Below, piece by piece: positions 1-7,440 of a DNA stretch of 38,867 bases; within the stretch, counting starts at the first letter, position 1; each line of letters begins with the position of its first letter. A program made the translations under genes and the position numbers. The notes below the pieces were generated by a model. It searched no databases. It was not told the origin of the DNA and saw nothing but the letters and a program-made list of their open reading frames with translations. Origin of the DNA: an uncultured Eubacterium sp. (GTDB lineage Bacteria; Bacillota; Clostridia; Lachnospirales; Lachnospiraceae); assembly GCA_910586225.1 (NCBI GenBank), contig CAJUIL010000036.1, positions 1 through 38,867 of the forward strand, written 5' to 3'.

Positions 1-350
1 GCCGAAAGGCTGCAGGTGAGGAAAGTCCGGGCTTCACAGGGCAGGATGCCGGATAACGTCCGGTGGAGGCGACTCCCAGGAAAGTGCAACAGAAATATAC
101 CGCCTATCCGGTGCGCCGCAGCGTATCAGCTTGTCTGAGCGCTGCGGCGTGCCGGATGGGTAAGGGTGGAAGGGTGGTGTAAGAGACTACCGCCTTTCTG
201 GTAACAGAAAGGGCATATGTAAACCCCATCCGAAGCAAGACCGAGCAGAAGCGTTGACGTGGCCCGCCAGCTTCAGGTAGGTCGCTTGAGGCGGCTGGTA
301 ACAGCCGTCCTAGACAGATGATCATTCCAGACATAACCCGGCTTACAGTC
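1..350 (+). ncRNA. rnpB: RNase P RNA, class A, 5' end cut by window edge
   Basis: This is the catalytic RNA of ribonuclease P, which matures tRNA 5' ends. Conserved blocks are seen in order: GAGGAAAGTCCGGGCTTC near 18-35, the CAACAGAAATATACCGCC region near 87-104, a GTAAGAGACTACCGC block near 179-193, the TAAACCCC...GAAGCAAGACC block near 219-242, and the 3' segment with AACCCGGCTTACA near 336-348. Roughly the first 60 nucleotides lie outside the window. The 3' boundary is approximate because the 5' strand of helix P1 cannot be seen. No convincing T-tailed terminator hairpin was found just after it. Confidence 0.95.
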
Positions 351-436
351 CTGCTTGCTGTTTTGCTCCGAAAGCTTTTTGTGTATTAACAAAATATAAA
401 CATTCTCAATTTTTTCTGAAAACATCTTTCATCCCA

Positions 437-470
437 TTGACAGAAAAAAGTTTCGAATATACCATATATA
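437..470 (+). promoter_or_regulatory. Probable sigma-A promoter for the zinc-ribbon/DUF5685/J-domain operon
   Basis: A perfect TTGACA lies at 437-442. The downstream AT-rich stretch offers several -10 candidates (TATACC at 458-463, TATATA at 465-470), none at exactly 17 bp. It sits about 140 bp before the first gene, leaving a long leader. Confidence 0.45.
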
Positions 471-605
471 AATAAAGGATAAAGGGAAAGCAGGACTTCT
501 GCCATAAGCGGCTGATCTGGCGGATGGTGTGCCGTACGCTCATGCCAAAGCGTCAGGATTTGCGTGCGGCAGCAGGCTATATAGGGATTAGGAGAGTGTG
601 GGAAT

Positions 606-1010
606 ATGAATGGTTTTCGGCAACGGATGACAAAATTTATGTATGGCAGGTACGGCAACGACCAGCTTTCAAGGCTGTATCTGGGACTGGCGCTGGCCTG
701 TCTTGTGATGAATTTATTTACGGATCTGACCGCGTTTTATTTGGCGGGCATTGCGCTGCTCATTTACGGGATCTACCGTTCGTTTTCAAAGGATATCGCA
801 AGGATGTCTGCGCAGAACCAGAAATATCTGAACTGGCGGTATCAGAGGCTTGTAAAATTCAACAATACGAAAAAGCATTGGGCACAGCGCAAGGAATACC
901 GCTTTTATCAGTGCCCTGGCTGCAGGCAGAAAGTACGTGTGCCAAGGGGCAGGGGAAAGATCGCGATCACCTGTCCGAAATGCCATGCAGAATTTATAAA
1001 AAAGAGCTAA
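606..1010 (+). CDS. Small membrane protein with C-terminal zinc ribbon
   Basis: Function is unknown. The 134-residue protein has a short basic N-terminus, two hydrophobic segments (about residues 24-39 and 42-57) and a basic linker. It ends in a four-cysteine zinc ribbon: C103-P-G-C106 and C123-P-K-C126, with a basic strand between the knuckles. This is the architecture of a membrane-anchored zinc ribbon facing the cytoplasm. The start is supported by GGAGAG nine bases upstream. The next gene (DUF5685) begins 6 bp after its stop, followed by a J-domain gene, so the three are almost certainly cotranscribed. A role in protein quality control or assembly at the membrane is inferred only from the J-domain neighbour. 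The overlapping frame starting at 524 is a shadow. Confidence 0.8.
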   Translation: MNGFRQRMTKFMYGRYGNDQLSRLYLGLALACLVMNLFTDLTAFYLAGIALLIYGIYRSFSKDIARMSAQNQKYLNWRYQRLVKFNNTKKHWAQRKEYRFYQCPGCRQKVRVPRGRGKIAITCPKCHAEFIKKS

Positions 1011-1016
1011 GAGACT

Positions 1017-1913
1017 ATGTTTGGATATATTAATGTCAATCGGGAAAAACTGAATCCAGCGGACCGCCAGATGTATCAGTCTTATTATTGCGGCTTGTGC
1101 CAGAAGCTTAAGGAAAGTTTTGGCAGAAAGGGACAGGTATTGCTGAATTATGATATGACATTTTTAATCGTGCTGCTGACCGGGCTTTATGAGCTGGAGG
1201 ATGTAAAGTCGGAATTTATCTGTGCCGTACATCCATCGAAAAAGCAGATCGCGCGGCAGAACGAAGCGACTGGTTACGCGGCGGCAATGAACGTTTTGCT
1301 TGGTACAAAAAATTTTGAGGATGACTGGAACGATCATCATTCCTATACAAAGAGAGCGCTTTCGCAAGTATTTAAAAAGGACTACGAACGCGTCGCAGCA
1401 CATTATCCAAGACAGAGCAAGGCGATCCATCAGTATTTAGAGCGGCTGTCTTATGCGGAAAACAGCAGGGAACGCAATGTGGATGCGGTTGCCGGACTGA
1501 CCGGGGAAATGCTGGGCGAGATTTTTGCCTGGAAGAACGATGATATCTGGGCGGAGGAGCTCCGCTGCATGGGCTTTTATATGGGCAAATTCATTTATCT
1601 GATGGACGCTTATGAGGATATCAGAAAAGATGGAAAAGATAAATGCTATAATGTATTTCATCTTATGCGGCAGGATATGGAACTGGATTTTGAGACATTT
1701 TCCAGATTGCTTTTGACAAGCATGATGTCGGAATGTGCAAAGTCCTTTGAGCGGCTGCCGATCCTGCTCCATGCGGAAATATGCAGGAATATTTTGTACT
1801 CCGGCGTTTGGACCAGATATGAATATCTACGTTTAAAAAGGCAGGCAAAAGAAGAAAAGAGAAACAGAGCCATGAGAAAAGAGGAAGCGGCAGGTCATGG
1901 GAAATCCATATGA
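1017..1913 (+). CDS. DUF5685 family protein
   Basis: The 298-residue, largely helical protein starts MFGYINVNREKL and carries the YYCGLCQKLK block near residues 23-32, typical of DUF5685; no function is established for the family. Visible features are C25/C28, a second C69-x-x-H72 pair that could complete a metal site, a DDWND motif at 102-106, and a DxxxDxxxD run (D197, D201, D205) inside MDAYEDIRKDGKD. The last two resemble the paired aspartate motifs of all-alpha isoprenoid synthases; this is my inference. No signal peptide or clear membrane segment is seen. The C-terminus is very basic. Its end overlaps the J-domain gene by 17 bp, implying translational coupling. Confidence 0.8.
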   Translation: MFGYINVNREKLNPADRQMYQSYYCGLCQKLKESFGRKGQVLLNYDMTFLIVLLTGLYELEDVKSEFICAVHPSKKQIARQNEATGYAAAMNVLLGTKNFEDDWNDHHSYTKRALSQVFKKDYERVAAHYPRQSKAIHQYLERLSYAENSRERNVDAVAGLTGEMLGEIFAWKNDDIWAEELRCMGFYMGKFIYLMDAYEDIRKDGKDKCYNVFHLMRQDMELDFETFSRLLLTSMMSECAKSFERLPILLHAEICRNILYSGVWTRYEYLRLKRQAKEEKRNRAMRKEEAAGHGKSI

Positions 1914-2499
1914 CACGCTGGGCGTAAGTCCCAGCGCAACGGATGAAGAGATAAAAAAAGCATATCGCGCGTTAAGCCGGAAATACCATCCGGATGCCAA
2001 TGTCAACAACCCGAACCGGGAGCAGGCGGAGGAACGATTTAAAGAAATCCAGCAGGCGTATAACCAGATCATGCAGGAAAAGCAGCAGGGCGGCGGAAGC
2101 TTTACTGGCTTTGGTTCTGCGCGGTACGGCAGCTACGGGCATCAGACGCAGGAAGATCCGCAGATGAGGGCGGCAGCAAGCTATCTGGCAAATCGCTGCT
2201 ACCAAGAGGCAATGAACGTGTTAAACAATATTGCGGACCACACTGCACGCTGGTATTATTACTGTGCGGTCGCGCACGCGGGGCTCGGCAATAACGTGAC
2301 TGCCCGCGAATGCGCGGAGCAGGCAGTACGTCTGGAGCCAAGCAATATCGAATACCGCCAGCTGATGCAGCAGTTGAATTTCGGCGGCACCTGGTACAGC
2401 AGCATGGGTGAGGTTTACGGCAGGCCATATGAGAGCTTTAGCCGTTTTTGTATGTCTATGGTGTTTATGAATATGTGCTGTACCTGCTGCTGCATTTAG
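1897..2499 (+). CDS. J-domain (DnaJ-like) protein with tetratricopeptide-like region
   Basis: Residues 1-62 form a J domain with the Hsp70-stimulating H31-P32-D33 motif (KYHPDAN), so it should act as a co-chaperone that recruits DnaK. It lacks the DnaJ zinc-finger and C-terminal substrate domains. A glycine-rich linker (about 66-85) is followed by a helical TPR-like repeat region (about 90-150: AASYLANRCYQEAMNVL..., then WYYYCAVAHAGLGN). The tail is unusual: the last 16 residues hold four cysteines and several methionines (CCTCCCI). This tail could bind metal, be lipidated or insert in a membrane; none of these is shown. It overlaps the DUF5685 gene by 17 bp and is the last gene of the set. 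Confidence 0.88.
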   Translation: MGNPYDTLGVSPSATDEEIKKAYRALSRKYHPDANVNNPNREQAEERFKEIQQAYNQIMQEKQQGGGSFTGFGSARYGSYGHQTQEDPQMRAAASYLANRCYQEAMNVLNNIADHTARWYYYCAVAHAGLGNNVTARECAEQAVRLEPSNIEYRQLMQQLNFGGTWYSSMGEVYGRPYESFSRFCMSMVFMNMCCTCCCI

Positions 2500-2542
2500 C
2501 ATAACTGTGTCCGTCTGGCCTGTTGTTATTTTGGCGTGGCTG

Positions 2543-3859
2543 TCAGGACAGCTCTTTTGAGCGGTTTAGTAAAAAGACAGCGCACAGGGCGGTTAAGATC
2601 TGGCTTGCGAGCATACCATATAGGTACGCCCGTATCCCATGCAGCGGTACGAATAATAAGATAACGCTGATTCTGAGCAGGCAGCCAGCTAGATTCAATA
2701 GGAGTGTTGCAGTCGGGTGCCCAAGTCCGTGCAGGATACTATTTAAGGTCGTGGAGAGGAACATAAATGGGCAGATAAAGCTGAGTGTGCGGATATAGAT
2801 CCCAGCAAGCGTGTTGGCAAATAAGTACTGACCGATCAAGGAATAGGTCAGAAGGAAAAATAAAGTACTGGCAAATCCAAGAACTAGGCATGATTCTATG
2901 GTACGTCTGATCGTACGATGGATGAGCGCCTGGTTTTTTTGTGCTTTCGCCTGGGAGATGGACGGCAGCAGCATGACAGATACGGAATTAGTCAGCACAG
3001 ACGGGAATAGTATCATCGGCATTGCCATTCCGGTCAGGATACCGAAAATGCTCAGCGCGTCTTCGTTGGAATAACCATAAGTCTTTAGACAGAGTGGGAT
3101 CAAGATCGCTTCTGTGCTGTTGATCAGGTTGATAAATACCCGGTTGGCTGTCAGCGGGACAGAAAAGACAAAAATCCGATGCAGCCAGGCAGACAGCCGT
3201 TCGCTGCATTTTTTAAGCTGCACAACTGTCATGGAAAACAGCGCGCCCGCCAGCTCTCCGAACACGATGCCCCATACGGCCATTGCGGCGGTTACTGTGC
3301 GTCCCTGGCTTTCGCAGATGCGGTATATGATATAAACACATAGTACCCGGCAGACCTGCTCTAAAAGCTGTGAGATGGAAGGAACAGCTGTTTTCTGCAG
3401 GCCGTAATAATAACCGTTGATACAAGAATGAACGGCGGCCAGCGGCAGAGACAGCGAGATAATGCGCAGCAGCTCTGCGCAGCGCGGTTCATCAAGTATC
3501 GCCTCAGCCATAAAATCTGCGCCTGCATAAATAAACAACGTACAAAAAATAGACAGGGCGCCTGCCAGGATCAGTCCGGCATACAAGCATATTTGCGGGC
3601 AGCGGCCCGCTCCTGCAGCTTCCGCCGTATATTTGGAAACCGCGGTCTGCACGCCTGCTCCGCAGAAAGCGACGCCAAGCGCAAAAACCGGAAAGATCAG
3701 CTGATAAATTCCCATTCCTTCTGCACCAATCGTATGTGAAAGGAATATTCTATAGAAGAAGCCAATTATACGGCTGGCAAGTCCGGTGGCAGTAAGCAGG
3801 GCAGTACCAAGCAGTACGGGGTGGCTGGCGTATTTTTTCAGATTGGATAAGTTCGGCAT
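2543..3859 (-). CDS. SpoVB/MATE-like polysaccharide flippase
   Basis: A 438-residue multi-pass membrane protein of the MOP exporter superfamily (polysaccharide-biosynthesis/SpoVB branch, related to MurJ and Wzx). The N-terminal block LLGTALLTATGLASRIIGFFYRI followed by IGAEGMGIYQL is characteristic, and about 12 hydrophobic helices are visible. Such proteins flip lipid-linked oligosaccharides or peptidoglycan precursors; the SpoVB paralogue acts in spore cortex formation. The length is somewhat shorter than the 500-plus residues of many SpoVB proteins. TAAGGA precedes the ATG on the minus strand. It converges with the J-domain gene (43 bp between stops) and diverges from the cysteine desulfurase gene. 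Substrate cannot be told from sequence. Confidence 0.87.
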   Translation of the reverse strand: MPNLSNLKKYASHPVLLGTALLTATGLASRIIGFFYRIFLSHTIGAEGMGIYQLIFPVFALGVAFCGAGVQTAVSKYTAEAAGAGRCPQICLYAGLILAGALSIFCTLFIYAGADFMAEAILDEPRCAELLRIISLSLPLAAVHSCINGYYYGLQKTAVPSISQLLEQVCRVLCVYIIYRICESQGRTVTAAMAVWGIVFGELAGALFSMTVVQLKKCSERLSAWLHRIFVFSVPLTANRVFINLINSTEAILIPLCLKTYGYSNEDALSIFGILTGMAMPMILFPSVLTNSVSVMLLPSISQAKAQKNQALIHRTIRRTIESCLVLGFASTLFFLLTYSLIGQYLFANTLAGIYIRTLSFICPFMFLSTTLNSILHGLGHPTATLLLNLAGCLLRISVILLFVPLHGIRAYLYGMLASQILTALCAVFLLNRSKELS

Positions 3860-3971
3860 AGGCGGATTCCTTACAGATTGCTATTGACTTATCACTATAT
3901 ATATGAATCTGAAAAGGGATTATGCGTTTCAGTTTCGAACGGCCGATGCCAGCCAGACAGGAGGAGATGTT

Positions 3972-5120
3972 ATGATTTATCTGGATCATGCGGCGACTAC
4001 GCCGATGGCGGAGCAGGTAGCAGCCAGTATGCAGCCATACTATGCGAAAGATTATGCGAATGCGTCGACGATCTATGAGTTTGGGGAAAAAAGCCGCAAG
4101 GCGGTGGAGCGTGCCAGAATGGTAATTGCGCACTCTCTTCATGCGCAGGCAGGTGAAATATATTTTACGGCAGGAGGAAGCGAATCGGACAACTGGGCGC
4201 TCAAGGGGACAGCGGAGGCGTATAAGGAGTATGGAAGGCATATTATTACGACGCAGATCGAGCACCACGCAGTTTTAAATACGTGCAGATATTTAGAGGA
4301 GCAAGGCTACGAGGTAACCTATCTGCCCGTGGATGAGCAAGGTTTCGTATGCCTGCAGCAGTTGGAAGAGGCGATCCGTCCGGATACGATACTTATTTCC
4401 GTTATGTTTGCCAACAATGAAATCGGTACACTGGAGCCGATCGCGCAGATTGGCAGGATTGCAAGGCGGCATGAGGTGCTGTTCCATACGGACGCGGTGC
4501 AGGCTTATGCGCAGATTCCCATCAACGTGGATTTTTACCATATTGACCTGCTTAGTGCAAGCGGGCATAAATTTTACGGGCCGAAGGGGACGGGATTTTT
4601 ATATATCCGCGATGGGGTAAGAACGGCATCGTTTATCCATGGCGGAGGACAGGAGCAGGGAAAACGGGCAGGTACAGAAAATGTACCAGGCATAGCCGGG
4701 ATCGGAAAAGCTGCGGAAATCGCGATGCGGGCGATGTCTGAGCGGATTTACCGCGAGACAAGGCTGCGCGACTGGATGATACGGGAAATCAGCCGCCGTA
4801 TCCCAGGCGCCCATCTGAACGGGGACCGCTATGCAAGGCTGCCGAATAACGTTAATTTCAGCTTTGAGGGGATCGAGGGCGAGACGCTGCTTCTGCTGCT
4901 CGATGCAAAGGATATTTGTGCGTCTGCGGCATCGGCTTGTTCTACTGGTTCAGCAGAGCCGTCCCATGTGCTGACGGCGATAGGCAGACAGCCGGAGCTT
5001 GCATTTGGTACGCTGCGCATGACACTTGGAGAGGGTACAACATGGGAGGAGGTACGTACAGCGGTGGACGCCGTAGAGGAAAATGTGAGGCTGCTGCGCG
5101 AGGTGGCGCAGATGGAATAA
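3972..5120 (+). CDS. Cysteine desulfurase, NifS/IscS family
   Basis: A PLP enzyme that converts L-cysteine to alanine and passes persulfide sulfur to acceptors such as Fe-S scaffolds or tRNA-thiolation enzymes. From the chosen start (MIYLDHAATTPMAEQV, 382 residues) the PLP lysine is K200 in SASGHKFYGPKG, and the catalytic cysteine is C323 in SAASACSTGSAEPSH. H98-H99 and the TDAVQ block (173-177) are the usual PLP-site residues. The ATG at 3972 is chosen over one at 3903 because it gives the normal family N-terminus and follows GGAGGAG. No iscU, mnmA or thiI lies beside it, so its acceptor is unknown. A bidirectional terminator separates it from the tRNA gene. Confidence 0.93.
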   Translation: MIYLDHAATTPMAEQVAASMQPYYAKDYANASTIYEFGEKSRKAVERARMVIAHSLHAQAGEIYFTAGGSESDNWALKGTAEAYKEYGRHIITTQIEHHAVLNTCRYLEEQGYEVTYLPVDEQGFVCLQQLEEAIRPDTILISVMFANNEIGTLEPIAQIGRIARRHEVLFHTDAVQAYAQIPINVDFYHIDLLSASGHKFYGPKGTGFLYIRDGVRTASFIHGGGQEQGKRAGTENVPGIAGIGKAAEIAMRAMSERIYRETRLRDWMIREISRRIPGAHLNGDRYARLPNNVNFSFEGIEGETLLLLLDAKDICASAASACSTGSAEPSHVLTAIGRQPELAFGTLRMTLGEGTTWEEVRTAVDAVEENVRLLREVAQME

Positions 5121-5151
5121 ATACAGCAGAAAAATGCAGATACTAAGACAG

Positions 5152-5194
5152 GCAAAAACCCGCAGGAGTTTGTGGTTGGACTGCGGGTTTTTGC
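5152..5194. terminator. Bidirectional terminator between cysteine desulfurase and tRNA-Gly
   Basis: A perfect 14-bp inverted repeat (GCAAAAACCCGCAG at 5152-5165, its complement at 5181-5194) encloses a 15-nt loop. A-rich and T-rich ends make it an intrinsic terminator on both strands, serving the desulfurase gene (+) and the tRNA (-). Confidence 0.85.
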
Positions 5195-5209
5195 TGAGTT
5201 TCATGTCAA

Positions 5210-5280
5210 AGCAGGTAATGGGAGTCGAACCCACCCTACCAGCTTGGGAAGCTGGTGTACTACCGATATACGATACCTGC
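5210..5280 (-). tRNA. tRNA-Gly, anticodon CCC
   Basis: Read on the minus strand, a 7-bp acceptor stem (GCAGGTA / TACCTGC) closes a cloverleaf. There is a 3-bp D stem with GG in the loop, an anticodon stem CCAGC/GCTGG with loop TTCCCAA (anticodon CCC, decoding GGG), and a T arm GTGGG-TTCGACT-CCCAT. The discriminator base is T, as expected for bacterial glycine tRNAs. The 3' CCA is not encoded, so it must be added after transcription. Confidence 0.95.
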
Positions 5281-5321
5281 ATAACAAGTGTTGATTTAAT
5301 TTGGTTAGCGCCGATAGATAC

Positions 5322-5350
5322 ATTATATCAGATAATGATTAGGATTTCAA
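5322..5350 (-). promoter_or_regulatory. Sigma-A promoter of tRNA-Gly
   Basis: On the minus strand TTGAAA (5350-5345) and TATAAT (5327-5322) are separated by exactly 17 bp, placing the start site about 35 nt before the mature tRNA. Confidence 0.75.
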
Positions 5351-5427
5351 GTAAAAAATTTCAAAAATTCAAATTTGTTCCATGAGGAAGGGTTGGCAGA
5401 AATCTTTAAAATCAGTAAAAATTGAGA

Positions 5428-5456
5428 TTGAGACTGGCCGGAAAGTGTGTTATGAT
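5428..5456 (+). promoter_or_regulatory. Sigma-A promoter of metA
   Basis: TTGAGA (5428-5433), a 17-bp spacer and TATGAT (5451-5456). Transcription would start near 5463, giving an untranslated leader of about 80 nt. The leader holds an imperfect hairpin (CGCGGCAGC near 5472-5480 with GCTGCGCG near 5492-5499, one bulged base). No SAM-I/S-box pattern is visible. Confidence 0.7.
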
Positions 5457-5544
5457 AGACCAATATAAAAACGCGGCAGCACAAGTATCAAAGCTGCGCG
5501 AAATAACAGCCCATCCGGGTTTGAGAGAACAGGAGAGAGTATTT

Positions 5545-6450
5545 ATGCCGATTAAGATTCAGGATGCGCTTCCGGCGCGTGAAATTTTGGAAAATGAAAA
5601 TATATTTGTAATGACGGAGTACCGTGCGATGCATCAGGATATCCGCCCGTTGAATGTGCTGATGCTGAATCTGATGCCGACAAAGATCGTCACGGAAACA
5701 CAATTCCTGCGCAAGCTGTCAAATACACCGCTGCAGGTAGAAGTAGAATTTCTGCATATGGCGAGCCATATGTCCACCCATGTCGACCAGACGCATTTAA
5801 GTACATTTTATCAGGTATTTGAGCAGATTCAGGACAAAAAGTACGACGGGATGATCATTACTGGGGCGCCGCTGGATTTTGTGGAGTTCGAGGATGTGGA
5901 TTATTGGGAAGAGCTAAAGCGGATCATGGAATGGACAAAGACGAACGTGCATTGTACGCTGCATTCCTGCTGGGGTTCCTTTGCGGGACTGTATTATCAC
6001 CACGGAATCCGAAAAAGGGATCGCGTGCCAAAGCTGTCAGGCATTTATTCCCATCAGGTTGTAAAGAAAAATTCGCCTTTGTTCCGGGGATTTGACGATG
6101 TGTTCTATGCGCCGCATTCCAGGGCGACGGAAATTACAGCCAGCCAGATCGAAGCGGTACCGGAGCTTGAGCTTATGGCAGTATCAGACGAAGCCGGCGT
6201 CGCAATCGCAAAAACAGTTGACAGCAGGCAGTTTTTCATTACCTGCCATCCGGAATACGATTCGGATACACTAAAGCTGGAATACGAACGAGATTTGGAC
6301 AAGGGGATGGAGCCGCTTCTTCCGGTCAACTATTTTCCGAATGACGATCCGTCGAAGCAGCCGATTGTAAACTGGAGGTCTACGGGGCAGCTGCTGTTGT
6401 CGAATTGGTTGAATTATTATGTTTATCAGAGTACGCCGTATAAGCTGTAG
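5545..6450 (+). CDS. metA: Homoserine O-acyltransferase (MetA family)
   Basis: Catalyses acylation of L-homoserine, the first dedicated step of methionine synthesis, in the cytoplasm. The 301-residue protein starts MPIKIQDALPAREIL, the usual MetA N-terminus, and follows AGGAGAG; an in-frame extension to 5422 would run through the promoter and is rejected. Catalytic C142 lies in HSCWGSFAG, and the His/Glu pair lies in CHPEYD. Numbering matches E. coli MetA without gaps up to here. Residue 111, which in characterised members is Gly for succinyl-CoA or Glu for acetyl-CoA preference, is Asp here (TGAPLD). The acidic side chain suggests acetyl-CoA use, but this is inference. It is monocistronic with its own promoter. 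Confidence 0.93.
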   Translation: MPIKIQDALPAREILENENIFVMTEYRAMHQDIRPLNVLMLNLMPTKIVTETQFLRKLSNTPLQVEVEFLHMASHMSTHVDQTHLSTFYQVFEQIQDKKYDGMIITGAPLDFVEFEDVDYWEELKRIMEWTKTNVHCTLHSCWGSFAGLYYHHGIRKRDRVPKLSGIYSHQVVKKNSPLFRGFDDVFYAPHSRATEITASQIEAVPELELMAVSDEAGVAIAKTVDSRQFFITCHPEYDSDTLKLEYERDLDKGMEPLLPVNYFPNDDPSKQPIVNWRSTGQLLLSNWLNYYVYQSTPYKL

Positions 6451-6630
6451 GGAATAGGATAAAAAGCTGAATTTGCATGGTTTGTGATGGTTTTGTATCA
6501 TTAAGAAACTATTGTAAATTGGTATAGAATAATTCCGTTTATTGAAAAAATGGGATGAATTTTTTGCAGCATACTGTGTGGGGATATGCTATATTTAGAG
6601 CAACAAATAGGAACTTGTGGAGGTATTACT

Positions 6631-6954
6631 ATGGTGGGAAGAATAGCAGGCCTTATATCTTGTGTTATGTGTGCGGTTCCTTTTTTAATGATTGCTGTTT
6701 ACAATAAAGACAGTAAAGAGCCAATCAATTTTTGGAGTGGAGATACAACGTTAAAAGGAAAAATTAGAAATGTCAAAGATTATAATAGGGAGATGGCTTT
6801 ATTTTATAAAAGATGTTCCATTACATTTCTTATTACCGGGATTGGTTTTATTGTTATACCTATTGTTGGAGCAATACTGATATGTTTTGACTGTACTTTG
6901 GGAATTTATCTTATGTACAAGAATTATAAAACGATTTTAAATTTGTATTCGTAA
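6631..6954 (+). CDS. Small two-helix membrane protein, unknown function
   Basis: A 107-residue protein from ATG 6631, which has GGAGG seven bases upstream; the in-frame extension to 6586 has no ribosome site. The N-terminal hydrophobic segment (about residues 4-23, GLISCVMCAVPFLMIAVYN) is followed by a soluble middle (about 24-65, including PINFWSGDTTLKGKIRNVKDYN) and a second long hydrophobic stretch (about 66-95). The middle block resembles small membrane proteins common in Firmicutes that have two helices and a WSG motif, but I cannot name the family with confidence. Base composition is more AT-rich than in metA, which may mark a more recent arrival. Confidence 0.65.
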   Translation: MVGRIAGLISCVMCAVPFLMIAVYNKDSKEPINFWSGDTTLKGKIRNVKDYNREMALFYKRCSITFLITGIGFIVIPIVGAILICFDCTLGIYLMYKNYKTILNLYS

Positions 6955-7353
6955 ATGGGAATTTGGGGAGGAGCAGTACGTGAGAACGTATTAAGCAAGC
7001 CTGGATGGTAAGCGGTATCATGTGTTGGAAAAATGCTGTGTTCAAGTAGGACTCAGTAGTTGGCAAAGAATCAGCAGATAAACGGATATGAACTTTTTTC
7101 TGATATGCTGTATGGATGTAAGGATTTAAGAGTACAAAAACGAAGTTGGCACTATGTTGATAGGACGAACAATGAAAAATAGTGGCGTTGACTGGCTCTG
7201 GTAAGGATTCAGAATTTGATAGAGAAGTGGTATCAGAGAGGGAGGCAAACGAAAAGCTGCCTTAATTCTTTTAGCTTATAAAGATAAATAGAACAAAGAG
7301 AGGGTTAGAGATTTATTTTCCATACACCAAATATTACAGATACAATGCGTATA
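6955..7353. other. Gene-poor stretch with possible remnant coding pieces
   Basis: No intact gene is seen here. A short open stretch at 7060-7182 reads LAKNQQINGYELFSDMLYG and continues through WHYVDRTNNEK. Another piece near 7200-7290 reads IEKWYQRGRQTK in a different frame. The protein-like composition and frame changes suggest a decayed gene, but no family is recognised, so this stays tentative. Confidence 0.3.
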
Positions 7354-7387
7354 AAAAGAGAGCCGTCTTTTTTTACGGCTCTCTTTT
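7354..7387. terminator. Bidirectional terminator downstream of the HelD-like gene
   Basis: A perfect 13-bp stem (AAAAGAGAGCCGT at 7354-7366, complement at 7375-7387) has an 8-nt pyrimidine loop and A/T tails on both sides. It would stop transcription leaving the minus-strand ATPase gene at 7441 and anything arriving from the plus strand. Confidence 0.8.
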
Positions 7388-7440
7388 GTTTGATAGGTTC
7401 TTTTACATATGGTATAAACCAAGAAATGGTAAAGGTCCAC

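Noticed and set aside
524..1033. 169-codon plus-strand frame overlapping the zinc-ribbon gene
   Set aside because: The overlapping 606-1010 frame has two membrane helices, paired CxxC knuckles and a ribosome site. This frame has neither recognisable features nor a start signal.
5380..5544. SAM or other riboswitch before metA
   Set aside because: No S-box core or terminator/antiterminator pair could be recognised; only a simple hairpin is present.
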